In this document: piece after piece, positions 25,156 through 33,115 of the stretch
How the letters are laid out: every line of letters begins with the position of its first letter
Numbering within the stretch: position 1 is the first letter of the stretch
Origin: Hirschia sp964342355
Lineage (GTDB): Bacteria > Pseudomonadota > Alphaproteobacteria > Caulobacterales > Hyphomonadaceae
Direction: 5' to 3'
Assembly (NCBI GenBank): GCA_964342355.1
Contig: CAYFFG010000005.1
Coordinates: forward strand, 1-64,000
Length of the DNA stretch: 64,000 nucleotides
Program-made: the position numbers and the translations under genes
The notes under the pieces: generated by a model
What the model was told of the DNA's origin: nothing
Database searches by the model: none
Seen by the model: only the letters and a program-made list of their open reading frames with translations

Positions 25156-26304
25156 TCAAGAGCGCAATTTGGTTTGGATTTGCGTCAGTGACAGCAATAT
25201 GTCCTGTAGCTTTTTCGACTGAATATCGAGATTGAAATTTTGTTCAGCATGCTGTCGACCCTTTTGGCCCATTGAGCGGGCTTTGTCCGGGTTTTGGAGG
25301 AGGGCAGTCAGATTGGCGGCAAGGGCCACATCGTCTTTTTCCTCTGATAATAGACCTGTTTCGCCATCAATCACGGCTTCAGGAATGCCAGCATGGCGTG
25401 TGGCGATGACGGCGCATCCGGAAAGCTGGGCTTCAATCGCCACCATAGGCAGGCCTTCCGCATCTCCTGAACGCGCGCGTTGGGAAGGGATGCACGCGAT
25501 TAACGCACGCGCCATATACTCTGGTATGTCCTCAGAATTAATCCAGCCTGGCATCTCAGCTTGAACGCCCGCATTGCTAAGAAGCTTGGAAAGTTCTGGT
25601 TTTAGAGGGCCATCGCCCAGCAATTGAATGCGCCAGCTGGAAAGTTGGTCCGGGATCCGGGCAAGGGCGCGCACAAGCGTTTCAATGCCTTTTTTCTCAA
25701 CCCATCGGCCCGCAAACAGGATTATGTGTTCCTTGTCGCCCGGTGAAAATTTTTCTGGCGCGACCGCATTACGGTGCACATGCAGTTTTTCAGGCGGACA
25801 TCCTTTGGCCGTAAGTTCGCCGCGGATGAAGTCAGAGACTGGCAACAATAAAGCCGCCTCTCGCCAAAGCTGGTCGCGGCGACGATTATAAACGCGGATC
25901 ATGGATTGCTTGGTGTTGGAATGTTTTGTTGCGTCCCCGCCGTGATATGTCACTGCCAGCGGGATATCCAATGCTTTGGCTAGCGGCAGGGCGTATGCGC
26001 CTGATTTGCCAAAATGCGCGTGAATGAGTTGTGGATCATATGCGTTGAGCGCTGATGCCAATCGCTTGGACACAGCGCCAAACTGTTTAAACCCCCATTC
26101 GCCAGTCCATCCATGCAGATCATTTAAGAGCAGATATTCCGCGCCTTCAGGGGCGGGCCCACGTAATTCATGGCCGATATAGAGCGGTTTTAAACGGTCA
26201 AATGCGCAATAAGCGCGGTGAATAAAACTCTCAGATGGCGAAAACAACTTGTCCGCATAAACGATGCAACGACCCGGCGCAGGCATTGGGGACGGATCGG
26301 ACAT
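25156..26304 (-). CDS. Glycosyltransferase family 4
   Basis: A 382-residue GT-B fold sugar transferase. The N-terminal half has LIHAHFGKSGAYALPLA and VTYHGGD. The C-terminal nucleotide-sugar domain has FAGRWVEKKGIETLVRAL, QLLGDGPL, the PSQRARSGDAEGLPMVAIEA segment containing the EGLP/E motif, and GETGLL. Similar proteins add sugars in colanic acid or other exopolysaccharide pathways. No other polysaccharide gene is nearby, so the acceptor is unknown. The ATG at 26304 is preferred over a TTG 21 bases upstream because GGAG lies 11 bases before it. Confidence 0.88.
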   Translation of the reverse strand: MSDPSPMPAPGRCIVYADKLFSPSESFIHRAYCAFDRLKPLYIGHELRGPAPEGAEYLLLNDLHGWTGEWGFKQFGAVSKRLASALNAYDPQLIHAHFGKSGAYALPLAKALDIPLAVTYHGGDATKHSNTKQSMIRVYNRRRDQLWREAALLLPVSDFIRGELTAKGCPPEKLHVHRNAVAPEKFSPGDKEHIILFAGRWVEKKGIETLVRALARIPDQLSSWRIQLLGDGPLKPELSKLLSNAGVQAEMPGWINSEDIPEYMARALIACIPSQRARSGDAEGLPMVAIEAQLSGCAVIATRHAGIPEAVIDGETGLLSEEKDDVALAANLTALLQNPDKARSMGQKGRQHAEQNFNLDIQSKKLQDILLSLTQIQTKLRS

Positions 26305-26462
26305 GGTTTGCTCTGCTCCAGACAAGGCGGCATGGGGATAAACGCGTTATAAGATAATTCGATACGGTTATGTCCAGCATTTGGCGCGCAAATACGCCAA
26401 GACCTTGCGTTGAAACCGATCTCAAAGTAGCGTCCGCAGCGATTTTCCAGGAGATTTTATAT

Positions 26463-27668
26463 ATGAGCGCGTCCTATCGCCTCTTTGGGGCGGAAACATC
26501 CGCTTTTTCAACGAAACTACGCAGCTTTATGCGCTACAAAGGCCTTGAGCACGAATGGGTCGCGCGCACGCAGGAAACAGAAGAGGCGCTGCAGGAAGCC
26601 TCTCGTTTCACGACTTTGCCGGTTTTGGTGACAGCGTCCGGGTTCGCCGTGCATGATACGACGCCAACCATGGAAGCGCTGGAGGCTGATTCGCCAGAGC
26701 CTCAGGCAACCCCGGAAGATAAGGTCTGTGCGTTCTTATCTGTCGTGCTTGAAGACTATGCGGATATCTGGCTGTCCAAAGCGGTGATGCAATACCGCTG
26801 GGGCCGCAAGAAAGACCGCAAGGCTGCGGCTGCGCGCGCGATCGACGAATATTTCGTCTCACAAGCGCCTGACAATCGCAAAGAACTTGAAGAACAGTCC
26901 ATTGAACGCATGGAAAGCTCATTTGCCAAAATGGGTCTTGAGAATGATGTCGGCGCCGCGGTCGAAAAAAGCTTCAAGCGCTTTGTGAAACTGCTCAACG
27001 CGCATCTTGAAAAGCATCTTTACATCTTTGGCGGTCGCCCGTCCTTTGCTGACTTTGGCATTGCTGCGCAGATCGGGCAGCTGTTGAAAGACCCGACATC
27101 AGCTACAATCATCGAAAAAGACGGCCAGTTCATCAAAGCGTGGGTCGACATGATGGACAACCCAAAGCCTGGCGGTCCGTTTGAAGCGTTCGATGCGCTT
27201 GAGGAGACACTCAAGCCGCTGTTCAAGAAGGAAATCGCAGTAACTTTCCTTCCGTGGGGCGCTGCTAACCTTGAAGCGTCGCTGGCGCGCGAAGAGGAAG
27301 TGGTTGTTCTGGCCGGACGCGATGAGCTCAAACATGCGCCGCTGAAATCCGCCGCGCGTTCCTTTAAGGACACTCGCCGTAAGTTTTCGGCTCAGGATGA
27401 TGAATCAGATCTGATCGCATTTCTCGATGCCGTGGGCGCCACACAATACCTTCGCCGTCCTGAGCGTGTGCGCGCTGAAGGTGAAGATGGTGACGGCGAC
27501 GATGGTAATCGCCGTCGTGGTCGCCGCGGTCGTCGCCGTGGCGGACGCAATCGCCGCAATGATCGTCAGGATGCGCAATCGGGCGACAATGGCGCAGAGA
27601 CTGTGTCTGATGCGCAAGGGTCAGATGATGGTCAAGCCAGTTCAGACGCTGACACCGAAAACGCCTGA
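26463..27668 (+). CDS. Glutathione S-transferase-like protein with an Arg/Gly-rich and acidic tail
   Basis: The first 230 or so residues look like a GST: a thioredoxin-like N-terminus (YRLFGAETSAFSTKLRSFMRYKGLEHEWV) and a helical C-terminal domain with IFGGRPSFADFGIAAQ. About 100 further residues follow, and then, from about residue 342, a low-complexity tail: Asp/Gly, then RRGRRGRRRGGRNRRN, then an acidic Ser/Asp end. AGGAG lies 9 bases before the ATG at 26463; a longer frame from 26370 is rejected. The protein is 401 residues, against about 210 for a simple GST. The tail resembles nucleic-acid-binding RG segments, but its role is not known. Confidence 0.75.
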   Translation: MSASYRLFGAETSAFSTKLRSFMRYKGLEHEWVARTQETEEALQEASRFTTLPVLVTASGFAVHDTTPTMEALEADSPEPQATPEDKVCAFLSVVLEDYADIWLSKAVMQYRWGRKKDRKAAAARAIDEYFVSQAPDNRKELEEQSIERMESSFAKMGLENDVGAAVEKSFKRFVKLLNAHLEKHLYIFGGRPSFADFGIAAQIGQLLKDPTSATIIEKDGQFIKAWVDMMDNPKPGGPFEAFDALEETLKPLFKKEIAVTFLPWGAANLEASLAREEEVVVLAGRDELKHAPLKSAARSFKDTRRKFSAQDDESDLIAFLDAVGATQYLRRPERVRAEGEDGDGDDGNRRRGRRGRRRGGRNRRNDRQDAQSGDNGAETVSDAQGSDDGQASSDADTENA

Positions 27669-27691
27669 TCAGATCGTCTCGATTGAAATAA

Positions 27692-27733
27692 AAAACGGCG
27701 CATCGGGGGAGGGTCCGATGCGCCGTTTCTGCT
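27692..27733 (+). terminator. Terminator after the GST-like gene
   Basis: A 14-bp perfect stem (27693-27706 with 27715-27728, core CGGCGCATCGG) and 8-base loop follows the stop by about 25 bases and ends in TTTCT. The T-tract is short, but the stem is strong. Confidence 0.75.
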
Positions 27734-27739
27734 TCCCGA

Positions 27740-27774
27740 ACAGGCGCGACGCCAGGGGTGTGCGGCGCGCCTGT
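27740..27774. repeat. GC-rich inverted repeat downstream of hsp20
   Basis: Arms ACAGGCGCG (27740-27748) and CGCGCCTGT (27766-27774) pair perfectly across a 17-base loop. It lies between the terminator of the GST-like gene and the hsp20 stop. No T-tract follows on either strand. It could be a 3' stabilising hairpin for the hsp20 mRNA, which is a guess from position. Confidence 0.5.
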
Positions 27775-27798
27775 GATATGGCCTAGGCCCTCAGCCGG

Positions 27799-28293
27799 TT
27801 AGGCGGCGTTGCCTTTCTTGGCTTTGGTTTCTGCTTTGGCTTCAATGGTTTTTGTGTCGTTGCTTTGCTGGGATGCGCCGATCGCAATCTTGCGCGGCTT
27901 CATCGCTTCAGGCAGCTCGCGCAGGAGCGAAATGCGCAACAGGCCGTGTTCGAGCTTGGCGTCGGTCACGAAAACGTGATCAGCAAGCTGGAAGCGACGA
28001 ATAAAGCCGCGTTCCGCGATGCCCTGGTGCAGGAATTTGCGCTGTTCGCCATCAGAAGAAGTGCGCTTGCCGACAACTGTCAGCTGGCCTTCCTTCATTT
28101 CGATGTCGAGGTCATCTTCGGCAAATCCGGCCACAGCGATCTCAATCGCGTAAGAGTTCTCGTCGACCTGTTCAATATTGTAAGGGGGATAACCCTGAGC
28201 GCCATCAAGGCGTTGCGCCGTGTCGATCAGGTTCGCCATGCGGTCAAAACCGACCATGGTTCTGTAGAGCGGAGAAAAATCAATCGTACTCAT
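27799..28293 (-). CDS. Small heat shock protein Hsp20 (IbpA-like)
   Basis: An ATP-independent holdase that binds unfolding proteins. The 164-residue protein has an alpha-crystallin domain from about residue 37 to 130 (YPPYNIEQVDENSYAIEI, AVAGFAEDDLDIEMKEGQL, LLRISLLRELPE) with the class A (IbpA-like) N-terminus STIDFSPLYRTMVGFDRM. The tail has KPRKIAI, containing the IxI-type motif used in oligomer assembly, then a Lys/Glu-rich end. Its leader carries a ROSE-like hairpin that hides the ribosome-binding site and a heat-shock-like promoter, so control by temperature at two levels is likely. Confidence 0.95.
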   Translation of the reverse strand: MSTIDFSPLYRTMVGFDRMANLIDTAQRLDGAQGYPPYNIEQVDENSYAIEIAVAGFAEDDLDIEMKEGQLTVVGKRTSSDGEQRKFLHQGIAERGFIRRFQLADHVFVTDAKLEHGLLRISLLRELPEAMKPRKIAIGASQQSNDTKTIEAKAETKAKKGNAA

Positions 28294-28431
28294 TTTTGCT
28301 GTCCTTTCAAAAGCAACAGACGCAATCCGAATATAAAATCATCCGAACTGCGCATTCAGTTTTTGGGTCGGCCGCAACTTCTGTCCGACAGCGTTCCCGA
28401 ATGAGGCCCGATAACGGCGCCTCACAAATCG
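28294..28431 (-). promoter_or_regulatory. ROSE-like RNA thermometer in the hsp20 leader
   Basis: On the minus strand, 28319 to 28299 folds into a hairpin in which UUGCU pairs with AGGA of the ribosome-binding site, with one bulged G: U-A, U-G, bulge, C-G, U-A. It is closed by CUGU/ACAG below and capped by a 4-base loop. This UYGCU/AGGA pairing with the bulged G is the hallmark of ROSE elements upstream of hsp20 genes in alpha- and gammaproteobacteria. Further hairpins upstream (for example AACUG/CAGUU) also fit the family layout. AAGGA is 8 bases before the hsp20 ATG. Confidence 0.85.
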
Positions 28432-28460
28432 ATTTGGGTATTCATTAGGGGGTGGTCAAG
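28432..28460 (-). promoter_or_regulatory. Possible heat-shock (RpoH-type) promoter for hsp20
   Basis: On the minus strand CTTGACC is followed after 15 bases by CCCAAAT, which resembles the RpoH consensus of alphaproteobacteria (CTTGAA, then CCANNT). The start point would lie a few bases downstream and give a leader of about 130 bases that includes the whole ROSE-like region. Based on sequence likeness only. Confidence 0.45.
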
Positions 28461-28511
28461 ACCTATAAATTCAGTACTCATTTCCAGAACATATTTCGTG
28501 GAGGGAAGATC

Positions 28512-29441
28512 ATGGCGCTTAAACAGGCATTGCTGGTATGTGCGGGTTTCTTGGCGATCGCTGCTTGCGAGCCAAAAGAAGCTGAAACAACCACCCCAAC
28601 AGAAACAGCATCACCGACTGAAACAGCCACACCTGAAGTTGTCGAAGTTGCCCCATTGGAAGCAGCGATCGCTTCTGAAAAGCGTGTTGCGCCAGAGCGT
28701 GACGAGTGGCGTAATCCAAAGGAAACACTGGAATTTTTCGGTGTTGAGCCTGGGCACACTGTCGTAGAAATCTGGCCGGGTGGCGGCTGGTACACATCCA
28801 TCATCGGCCCATACCTGAAATCAGGCGGCGGTAAGCTTTATGCAGCCGGTTTTGATACTGAAAGTTCAGAGTATGCGCGTGCAGGCATGGCGCGCTTTAC
28901 CGAAACTTTCGTTGATCACCCTGAAACATATGGCGACATTGAAGTCACCGTGGCTTCCAAGGACAGCGAAGGCATTGCGCCTGAGGGGTCTGCGGATGTG
29001 GTCCTGACTTTCCGCAACGTACACAATTGGGTGTCCGGCGACTTTACTGAGAAAATGATTGCGGACGCTTACAAGGCGCTAAAGCCTGGCGGCGTTTTGG
29101 GCGTGGTTGAACACCGCTTGCCGTCTTCCGTTGAGCAAGACCCGAAAGCCTCAACAGGTTACGTCAAAGAAGCGTTTGTCATTGAGCTGGCAAAAGAAGC
29201 AGGCTTCCAGTTTGACGGGTCTTCAGAAATCAACGCCAACCCGAACGACACTGCGGACCACCCATTTGGTGTCTGGACGCTGCCGCCAAACTCACGCAGC
29301 GCGCCACGCGGACAGCAACCAGCGCCAGACTTTGACGCTGCAAAATACCTGGCTATCGGCGAATCTGACCGTATGACGCTGAAGTTTGTGAAACCGGCTG
29401 CGCCTGCTGAGCCAGAAGCAGCTGAAGAAGCATCTGAATAA
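28512..29441 (+). CDS. Predicted lipoprotein with a class I methyltransferase fold
   Basis: A 309-residue protein with a lipobox (AIAAC, Cys19), a Thr/Glu-rich linker of about 30 residues, and then a Rossmann methyltransferase-like domain. That domain has EFFGVEPGHTVVEIWPGGGW as motif I, GSADVVLTFRNVHNW, and KALKPGGVLGVVEH as the post-motif region. It belongs to a group of exported predicted methyltransferases (COG4798-like). GGAGGG lies ahead of the ATG at 28512; the frame extends to 28452 but without a signal sequence. A SAM-using enzyme outside the cytoplasm would lack its usual methyl donor, so the real role may differ from methyl transfer. Confidence 0.8.
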   Translation: MALKQALLVCAGFLAIAACEPKEAETTTPTETASPTETATPEVVEVAPLEAAIASEKRVAPERDEWRNPKETLEFFGVEPGHTVVEIWPGGGWYTSIIGPYLKSGGGKLYAAGFDTESSEYARAGMARFTETFVDHPETYGDIEVTVASKDSEGIAPEGSADVVLTFRNVHNWVSGDFTEKMIADAYKALKPGGVLGVVEHRLPSSVEQDPKASTGYVKEAFVIELAKEAGFQFDGSSEINANPNDTADHPFGVWTLPPNSRSAPRGQQPAPDFDAAKYLAIGESDRMTLKFVKPAAPAEPEAAEEASE

Positions 29442-29450
29442 TCAGGCAAG

Positions 29451-29494
29451 GATTGCGTGGCGCGAGGGGTTGCGCCACGCAATCTTTGTTTTGT
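29451..29494 (+). terminator. Rho-independent terminator after the methyltransferase-like gene
   Basis: A 13-bp perfect stem (GATTGCGTGGCGC at 29451-29463 with its complement at 29472-29484) and 8-base loop is followed by TTTGTTTTG. It lies 10 bases after the stop at 29441 and before the next lipoprotein gene. Confidence 0.88.
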
Positions 29495-29508
29495 GAAAGA
29501 GGGCACGG

Positions 29509-30474
29509 ATGAAGAAATCTCGTTTAGCGTTGTCTGTCGCAATTTGCGGATTGCTGGCGGCTGCCTGTTCCAGCCCGGAATATGCGCCTCCGCCGCCAGC
29601 CCCTGTGGAGGATGAACCGACTCGTGGTCCGTCCGAACAGCATTATGGTGATCGTGACAGCACTGATAAACAGGATGACGCATCTGATCCTGATGTTGGT
29701 CTAGACATGCCGACACCGCCGCTAGAGGCAGAAGAATATCCTTCGGACATTTCGCCAACCATGCCTGACGAAGCTTTCGGCGACGATGAAGAAACAGGCT
29801 TTGAAGATGTCGCAAACTTGGAGGTCGTCACTGATTTTCTGGCGGCGGATGCGGATTTTCGTCCCAAAGCAGGCGAACTGCCTGTTGGTCTGGTTCTCTT
29901 TGACCGAAACGAAGAGCTGAAAAATGCGATCCTTTGTGATGCGTACACAAAGGAATTGCGCACACATGCTGAGGCGAAGGCCGCTAGCCCTGAGCAGGAT
30001 TTCTTCGTCACCTATTGGATGTTGAAAGAAACGCCCGCCGACTGGGAAAGCTGTGACGCCTTGCGCGCCGCCTATGACTATGACCGTGCAGCAGCAATTA
30101 AAGCTGAATATGGTCTGTCTGGAACAAGCGGTCCTGTGTTTCTGGCGGTGGACAGCGCAGGGGACAGCGTGTTCCTGGACTTAAGCAACGCTGATCTTGC
30201 CACAGCGCGGTCAGCGGTTGAGAAGTGGCTTGTGCTAGCGCTTGAATCCTCAGAAGAGGGTGATGCTGAGACAATCGACCCGGAAACGGGAGAAGAAAAC
30301 ACCTCAACAACGCCGTCCCGTTTCACGCTGGCCTCATTTTCGGCCTCGGTGCGGGATCGCGTGATCAGCGGTCAGGGTGTCACCTCTCAAAGCCAGATGG
30401 CGAATGGGGCGACACTGTTTGCGTATGCGGATACGTCGTCCGGCGTTCGCATGGGCACAACCATCCGTTTCTAG
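29509..30474 (+). CDS. Hypothetical lipoprotein, acidic
   Basis: I do not recognise this 321-residue protein. It has a signal peptide with lipobox (LAAAC, Cys20) and a Pro-rich, highly acidic, probably disordered stretch to about residue 105. A folded-looking region follows with VVTDFLAADADFRPKAGELPVGLVLFD, two cysteines (in LCDAYTK and ESCDALR), and SGPVFLAVDSAGDSVFLDLSN. Then come an acidic patch and a tail that may end in a beta strand (SSGVRMGTTIRF). GAGGG precedes the ATG. It probably sits in the envelope. No partner is evident, since a terminator separates it from the gene before. Confidence 0.7.
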   Translation: MKKSRLALSVAICGLLAAACSSPEYAPPPPAPVEDEPTRGPSEQHYGDRDSTDKQDDASDPDVGLDMPTPPLEAEEYPSDISPTMPDEAFGDDEETGFEDVANLEVVTDFLAADADFRPKAGELPVGLVLFDRNEELKNAILCDAYTKELRTHAEAKAASPEQDFFVTYWMLKETPADWESCDALRAAYDYDRAAAIKAEYGLSGTSGPVFLAVDSAGDSVFLDLSNADLATARSAVEKWLVLALESSEEGDAETIDPETGEENTSTTPSRFTLASFSASVRDRVISGQGVTSQSQMANGATLFAYADTSSGVRMGTTIRF

Positions 30475-30540
30475 CGGTAAGATTTTGATCGATTTGGCGG
30501 GTGCGCACGTATCCCGTCAGATAAGAAGAAAGAATTCCAA

Positions 30541-30843
30541 ATGGACTTGAAATCCCTTACCGAACGCGTGTCCGAAGCGATCAAGGACAGCGATAGTTTT
30601 GCTGACTCAGTTGCGTTTGATTTTGGCGCGGATGGGCGTCTGCATGTCGATGGCAAATCCAAAGACGTATCCAATGATGTAAAAGATGCTGATGTGACGA
30701 TCCGGGTCAGCATGGCTGATTTCAAACGCCTCGCGCAGCGCGAGTTGGATCCTATGTCCGCCTTCATGCATGGCAAGCTGAAAGTCACAGGCGATATTGG
30801 CGTCGCCATGCGTTTGCAGACCCTGTTTTCTCAGTTGGGATAG
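30541..30843 (+). CDS. SCP2 sterol-binding domain protein
   Basis: A 100-residue single-domain protein of the SCP2 lipid-binding fold: VAFDFGADGRLHVDG, then DVTIRVSMADFKRLAQRELDPMSAFMHGKLKVTGDIGVAMRLQTLF, which contains the typical GKLKVxGD segment. Such proteins bind hydrophobic ligands such as fatty acyl groups or sterols. It lies just ahead of a lysophospholipase-like hydrolase, 46 bases apart, and may form a small lipid-related operon with it. The ligand is unknown. Confidence 0.88.
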   Translation: MDLKSLTERVSEAIKDSDSFADSVAFDFGADGRLHVDGKSKDVSNDVKDADVTIRVSMADFKRLAQRELDPMSAFMHGKLKVTGDIGVAMRLQTLFSQLG

Positions 30844-30889
30844 GGCTTTTTTTCAAATTTTCTTGTGACATGAGCCAATCTGGGATTTT

Positions 30890-31852
30890 ATGATCCAAAA
30901 GGGTGGCGTGGCGCGTATGGACAATCTTGTTTTTATTCCGGAAAATCCGGCTCCAGAACTCGTTGAAGCGATCTGGTATAAGGATGGCGACGGACGCAAG
31001 CTGCGGGTGATGTTCGCCCCGGTGTCATCAAAGTTCAACCCTGGGCGCGGCACGATCATTTTGTGTCCTGGGCGCACGGAATACATCGAAAAATATTTTG
31101 AAGTTATCCGTGACATGCAGGCGCGCGGTTTTGCGGTCGTCTGTTTTGACTGGCCGGGTCAGGGTCTGTCTGACCGGTTAGTGTCAGATCCGCTGGTCGG
31201 ACATATCGACAATTTCAACACCTATGTCGGTGCGCTGCGGGCGGGCCTTAATGCCGTGGGCGACAGGGCGATTGGTCCGCATGTCCTCTTGGCGCATTCC
31301 ATGGGCGGCGCAATCGGACTGGAAGCGATGCGTCAACATGCGATCGAGGTTGAAGCAGCCGCATTTTCCGCGCCCATGTGGGGATTAAAAACGCCGCCTC
31401 TGGCCGGGTTTATCGCGAAAGTGATGTTTGCCATTGGCTCAGCTGGAAAATCACTTTCAAAGACAAGTGAGCAGGGCGTTGAAGCGTTTGAAAACAACCC
31501 TGTGACCAATGATGAAACGCGTCACGCGGTCAATAATCTGCTCATTGCCGCACAGGGCAAACTAGCGCTTGGCCCGGTTAGCTGGGGCTGGGTTGCAGCA
31601 GCGCTTAAGGTCACAAAAGGTTTTTTGCGTCCGGGCGTTCTTGATCACATCAAAACCCCAATACTGGTCGCGTCTGCTGAAGAAGAATTGCTCGTGGATA
31701 ATGCAAGTCACGCTGAGTTGGCGGGACGGATGAAGGGCGCACAGCATATTGTTGTGAAAGGCGCCAAGCACGAAATCCTGATGGAAACAGATAAACGCCG
31801 CGCCGCGTTTTACAGCGCTTTTGATAAATTACTGGACCGCGCCAATATCTAA
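30890..31852 (+). CDS. Alpha/beta hydrolase, lysophospholipase-like
   Basis: A 320-residue (or 311-residue) serine hydrolase similar to PldB and monoacylglycerol lipases. The nucleophile elbow is HSMGGA in HVLLAHSMGGAIGLEAM, the strand before it has FDWPGQGLSDR, and the acid and His are likely in ASAEEELLVDN and KGAKHEILME. Starts at 30890 (GGGA 4 bases upstream) and 30917 are both possible; the shorter begins MDNLVFIPENPAPEL, which looks more like homologues. It ends in a CTAA that also holds the stop of the convergent HisN-like gene. Confidence 0.88.
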   Translation: MIQKGGVARMDNLVFIPENPAPELVEAIWYKDGDGRKLRVMFAPVSSKFNPGRGTIILCPGRTEYIEKYFEVIRDMQARGFAVVCFDWPGQGLSDRLVSDPLVGHIDNFNTYVGALRAGLNAVGDRAIGPHVLLAHSMGGAIGLEAMRQHAIEVEAAAFSAPMWGLKTPPLAGFIAKVMFAIGSAGKSLSKTSEQGVEAFENNPVTNDETRHAVNNLLIAAQGKLALGPVSWGWVAAALKVTKGFLRPGVLDHIKTPILVASAEEELLVDNASHAELAGRMKGAQHIVVKGAKHEILMETDKRRAAFYSAFDKLLDRANI

Positions 31853-32667
31853 GTGTTGTAGGCGCGTGCGGAGCGGCGCAGCGAAATCAGGGCTTCGTCG
31901 AGAATGTTCTGATTGGCTGCTGCAACGATCTGGCCGCCTAATGAGGCTGGCGCGCCAGCCCAGTCAGTCACCACACCGCCAGCATTTTCAATCACGGGGA
32001 TAAGCGCCGCCACGTCATAGGGCTGAAGGCCAGTTTCAGCCACCATATCAATCGTTCCAGCCGCAAGACGCGCATAAGCATAAGCATCCAGGCCGTATCG
32101 CGTCAGTTTTGCGGTGGCGCGCAGGTGTTCAAACGCCCCGCGTTCAGGCGCATTCATGATGAAATAGTCTGTTGTGGACAAAATGGCCTGGGTCAAACGC
32201 GGACAGTTTCGCGTCGTGATCGGCATGGGCGCTGAACCCTTGCGGGTCAGTGTCGAACCACCAGGTGCGCCGATATAGCGTTCTTCAAGATAAGGCTGAT
32301 CAATGACGCCAATAACGGGACGCTCATTGCGCACCAGACCAATAAGTGTCGTCCAGACGGGCAATCCGGCCATAAAGGCGCGTGTGCCGTCGATCGGATC
32401 TAAGTACCAGGTCCAGCCATTCTGGCTTTCTTTGACACCAAATTCCTCACCGAAAATCCCATCCTCGGGCCGTTCTTTGTCGATGATGGCGCGGATAGCG
32501 GCTTCGCCCGCGCGATCACCTTCCGTTACAGGATCAAAGCCGGTCTCGGCTTTGTTGTCTGCCACGGTCGCGTCATCCCGGAAATAGGGGAGAATGGCCT
32601 TGCCAGCTGCGTCAGCGAGACGACTGGCAAATGCGGTGAGATCTTTAAGGTCTTGAGCATCGTTCAT
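31849..32667 (-). CDS. Inositol monophosphatase-family phosphatase, histidinol-phosphatase-like (HisN)
   Basis: A 272-residue magnesium-dependent phosphatase. It has the metal site GIFGEEFGVKE and WYLDPIDGTRAFMAGLPVWTTLIGL, the second site LQPYDVAALIPVIENAGG, and RYGLDAYAYARLAAG. The IDGTRAF and Q-P-Y-D forms are typical of HisN-type enzymes, which make histidinol, rather than of SuhB types, which have DPLDGTTNF and WD. Homologues in this class are often annotated as histidinol-phosphatase; no his gene is nearby. The ATG at 32667 is chosen since the 12 extra codons of the longer frame lack family sequence. It shares its stop with the convergent hydrolase. Confidence 0.85.
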   Translation of the reverse strand: MNDAQDLKDLTAFASRLADAAGKAILPYFRDDATVADNKAETGFDPVTEGDRAGEAAIRAIIDKERPEDGIFGEEFGVKESQNGWTWYLDPIDGTRAFMAGLPVWTTLIGLVRNERPVIGVIDQPYLEERYIGAPGGSTLTRKGSAPMPITTRNCPRLTQAILSTTDYFIMNAPERGAFEHLRATAKLTRYGLDAYAYARLAAGTIDMVAETGLQPYDVAALIPVIENAGGVVTDWAGAPASLGGQIVAAANQNILDEALISLRRSARAYNT

Positions 32668-32716
32668 GCGGTGGAAAATGCAGTCCGCCGCATCACGATG
32701 CAAGTTCTTTTAATGC

Positions 32717-33115
32717 TTAAGCGACGCCAGATTCTGTTGAATCGTCTTCAAGCGCTTTTGCAAGGTCCAGAAGGCGACGACGCGGGCGTTCGCCCAAGCG
32801 GTAGTAAGCGCGGACCAGTTCCAGTGTTTCTTTTTGTGAAAGAACATCACCGGAGATTGTGTCCGGACCGTCATTTGCCGCAGCCTGCTTGCCATCTGGC
32901 GCTAGGCCGTCAAAGAAATAGCTGACATTCACAGTCAAAGCGTTTGCAAGGTCGAAAAGACGGCTTGCCGTGATGCGGTTCGCACCACACTCATATTTTT
33001 GGATCTGTTGGAAACGCACCCCAACTTCGCCGGCAAGGTCTTGCTGGGTCATGCCCAAAAGGCGACGACGGCGACGCAAACGCTTGCCTACATAAATATC
33101 CACATCAGTTGCCAT
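32717..33115 (-). CDS. XRE-family regulator, PraR-like
   Basis: A 132-residue DNA-binding protein with a helix-turn-helix near the N-terminus (KRLRRRRRLLGMTQQDLAGEV, then FQQIQKYECGANRITASRLFDLA). The rest includes VSYFFDGLAPDG and a C-terminal helix with YYRLGERPRRRLLDLAKAL. The layout matches a family common in alphaproteobacteria that includes Rhizobium PraR, which controls biofilm and quorum genes. GGAG lies 9 bases before the ATG at 33115, favouring it over a TTG upstream. Its neighbour on the far side of the small RNA region is the N-formylglutamate amidohydrolase. Confidence 0.85.
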   Translation of the reverse strand: MATDVDIYVGKRLRRRRRLLGMTQQDLAGEVGVRFQQIQKYECGANRITASRLFDLANALTVNVSYFFDGLAPDGKQAAANDGPDTISGDVLSQKETLELVRAYYRLGERPRRRLLDLAKALEDDSTESGVA

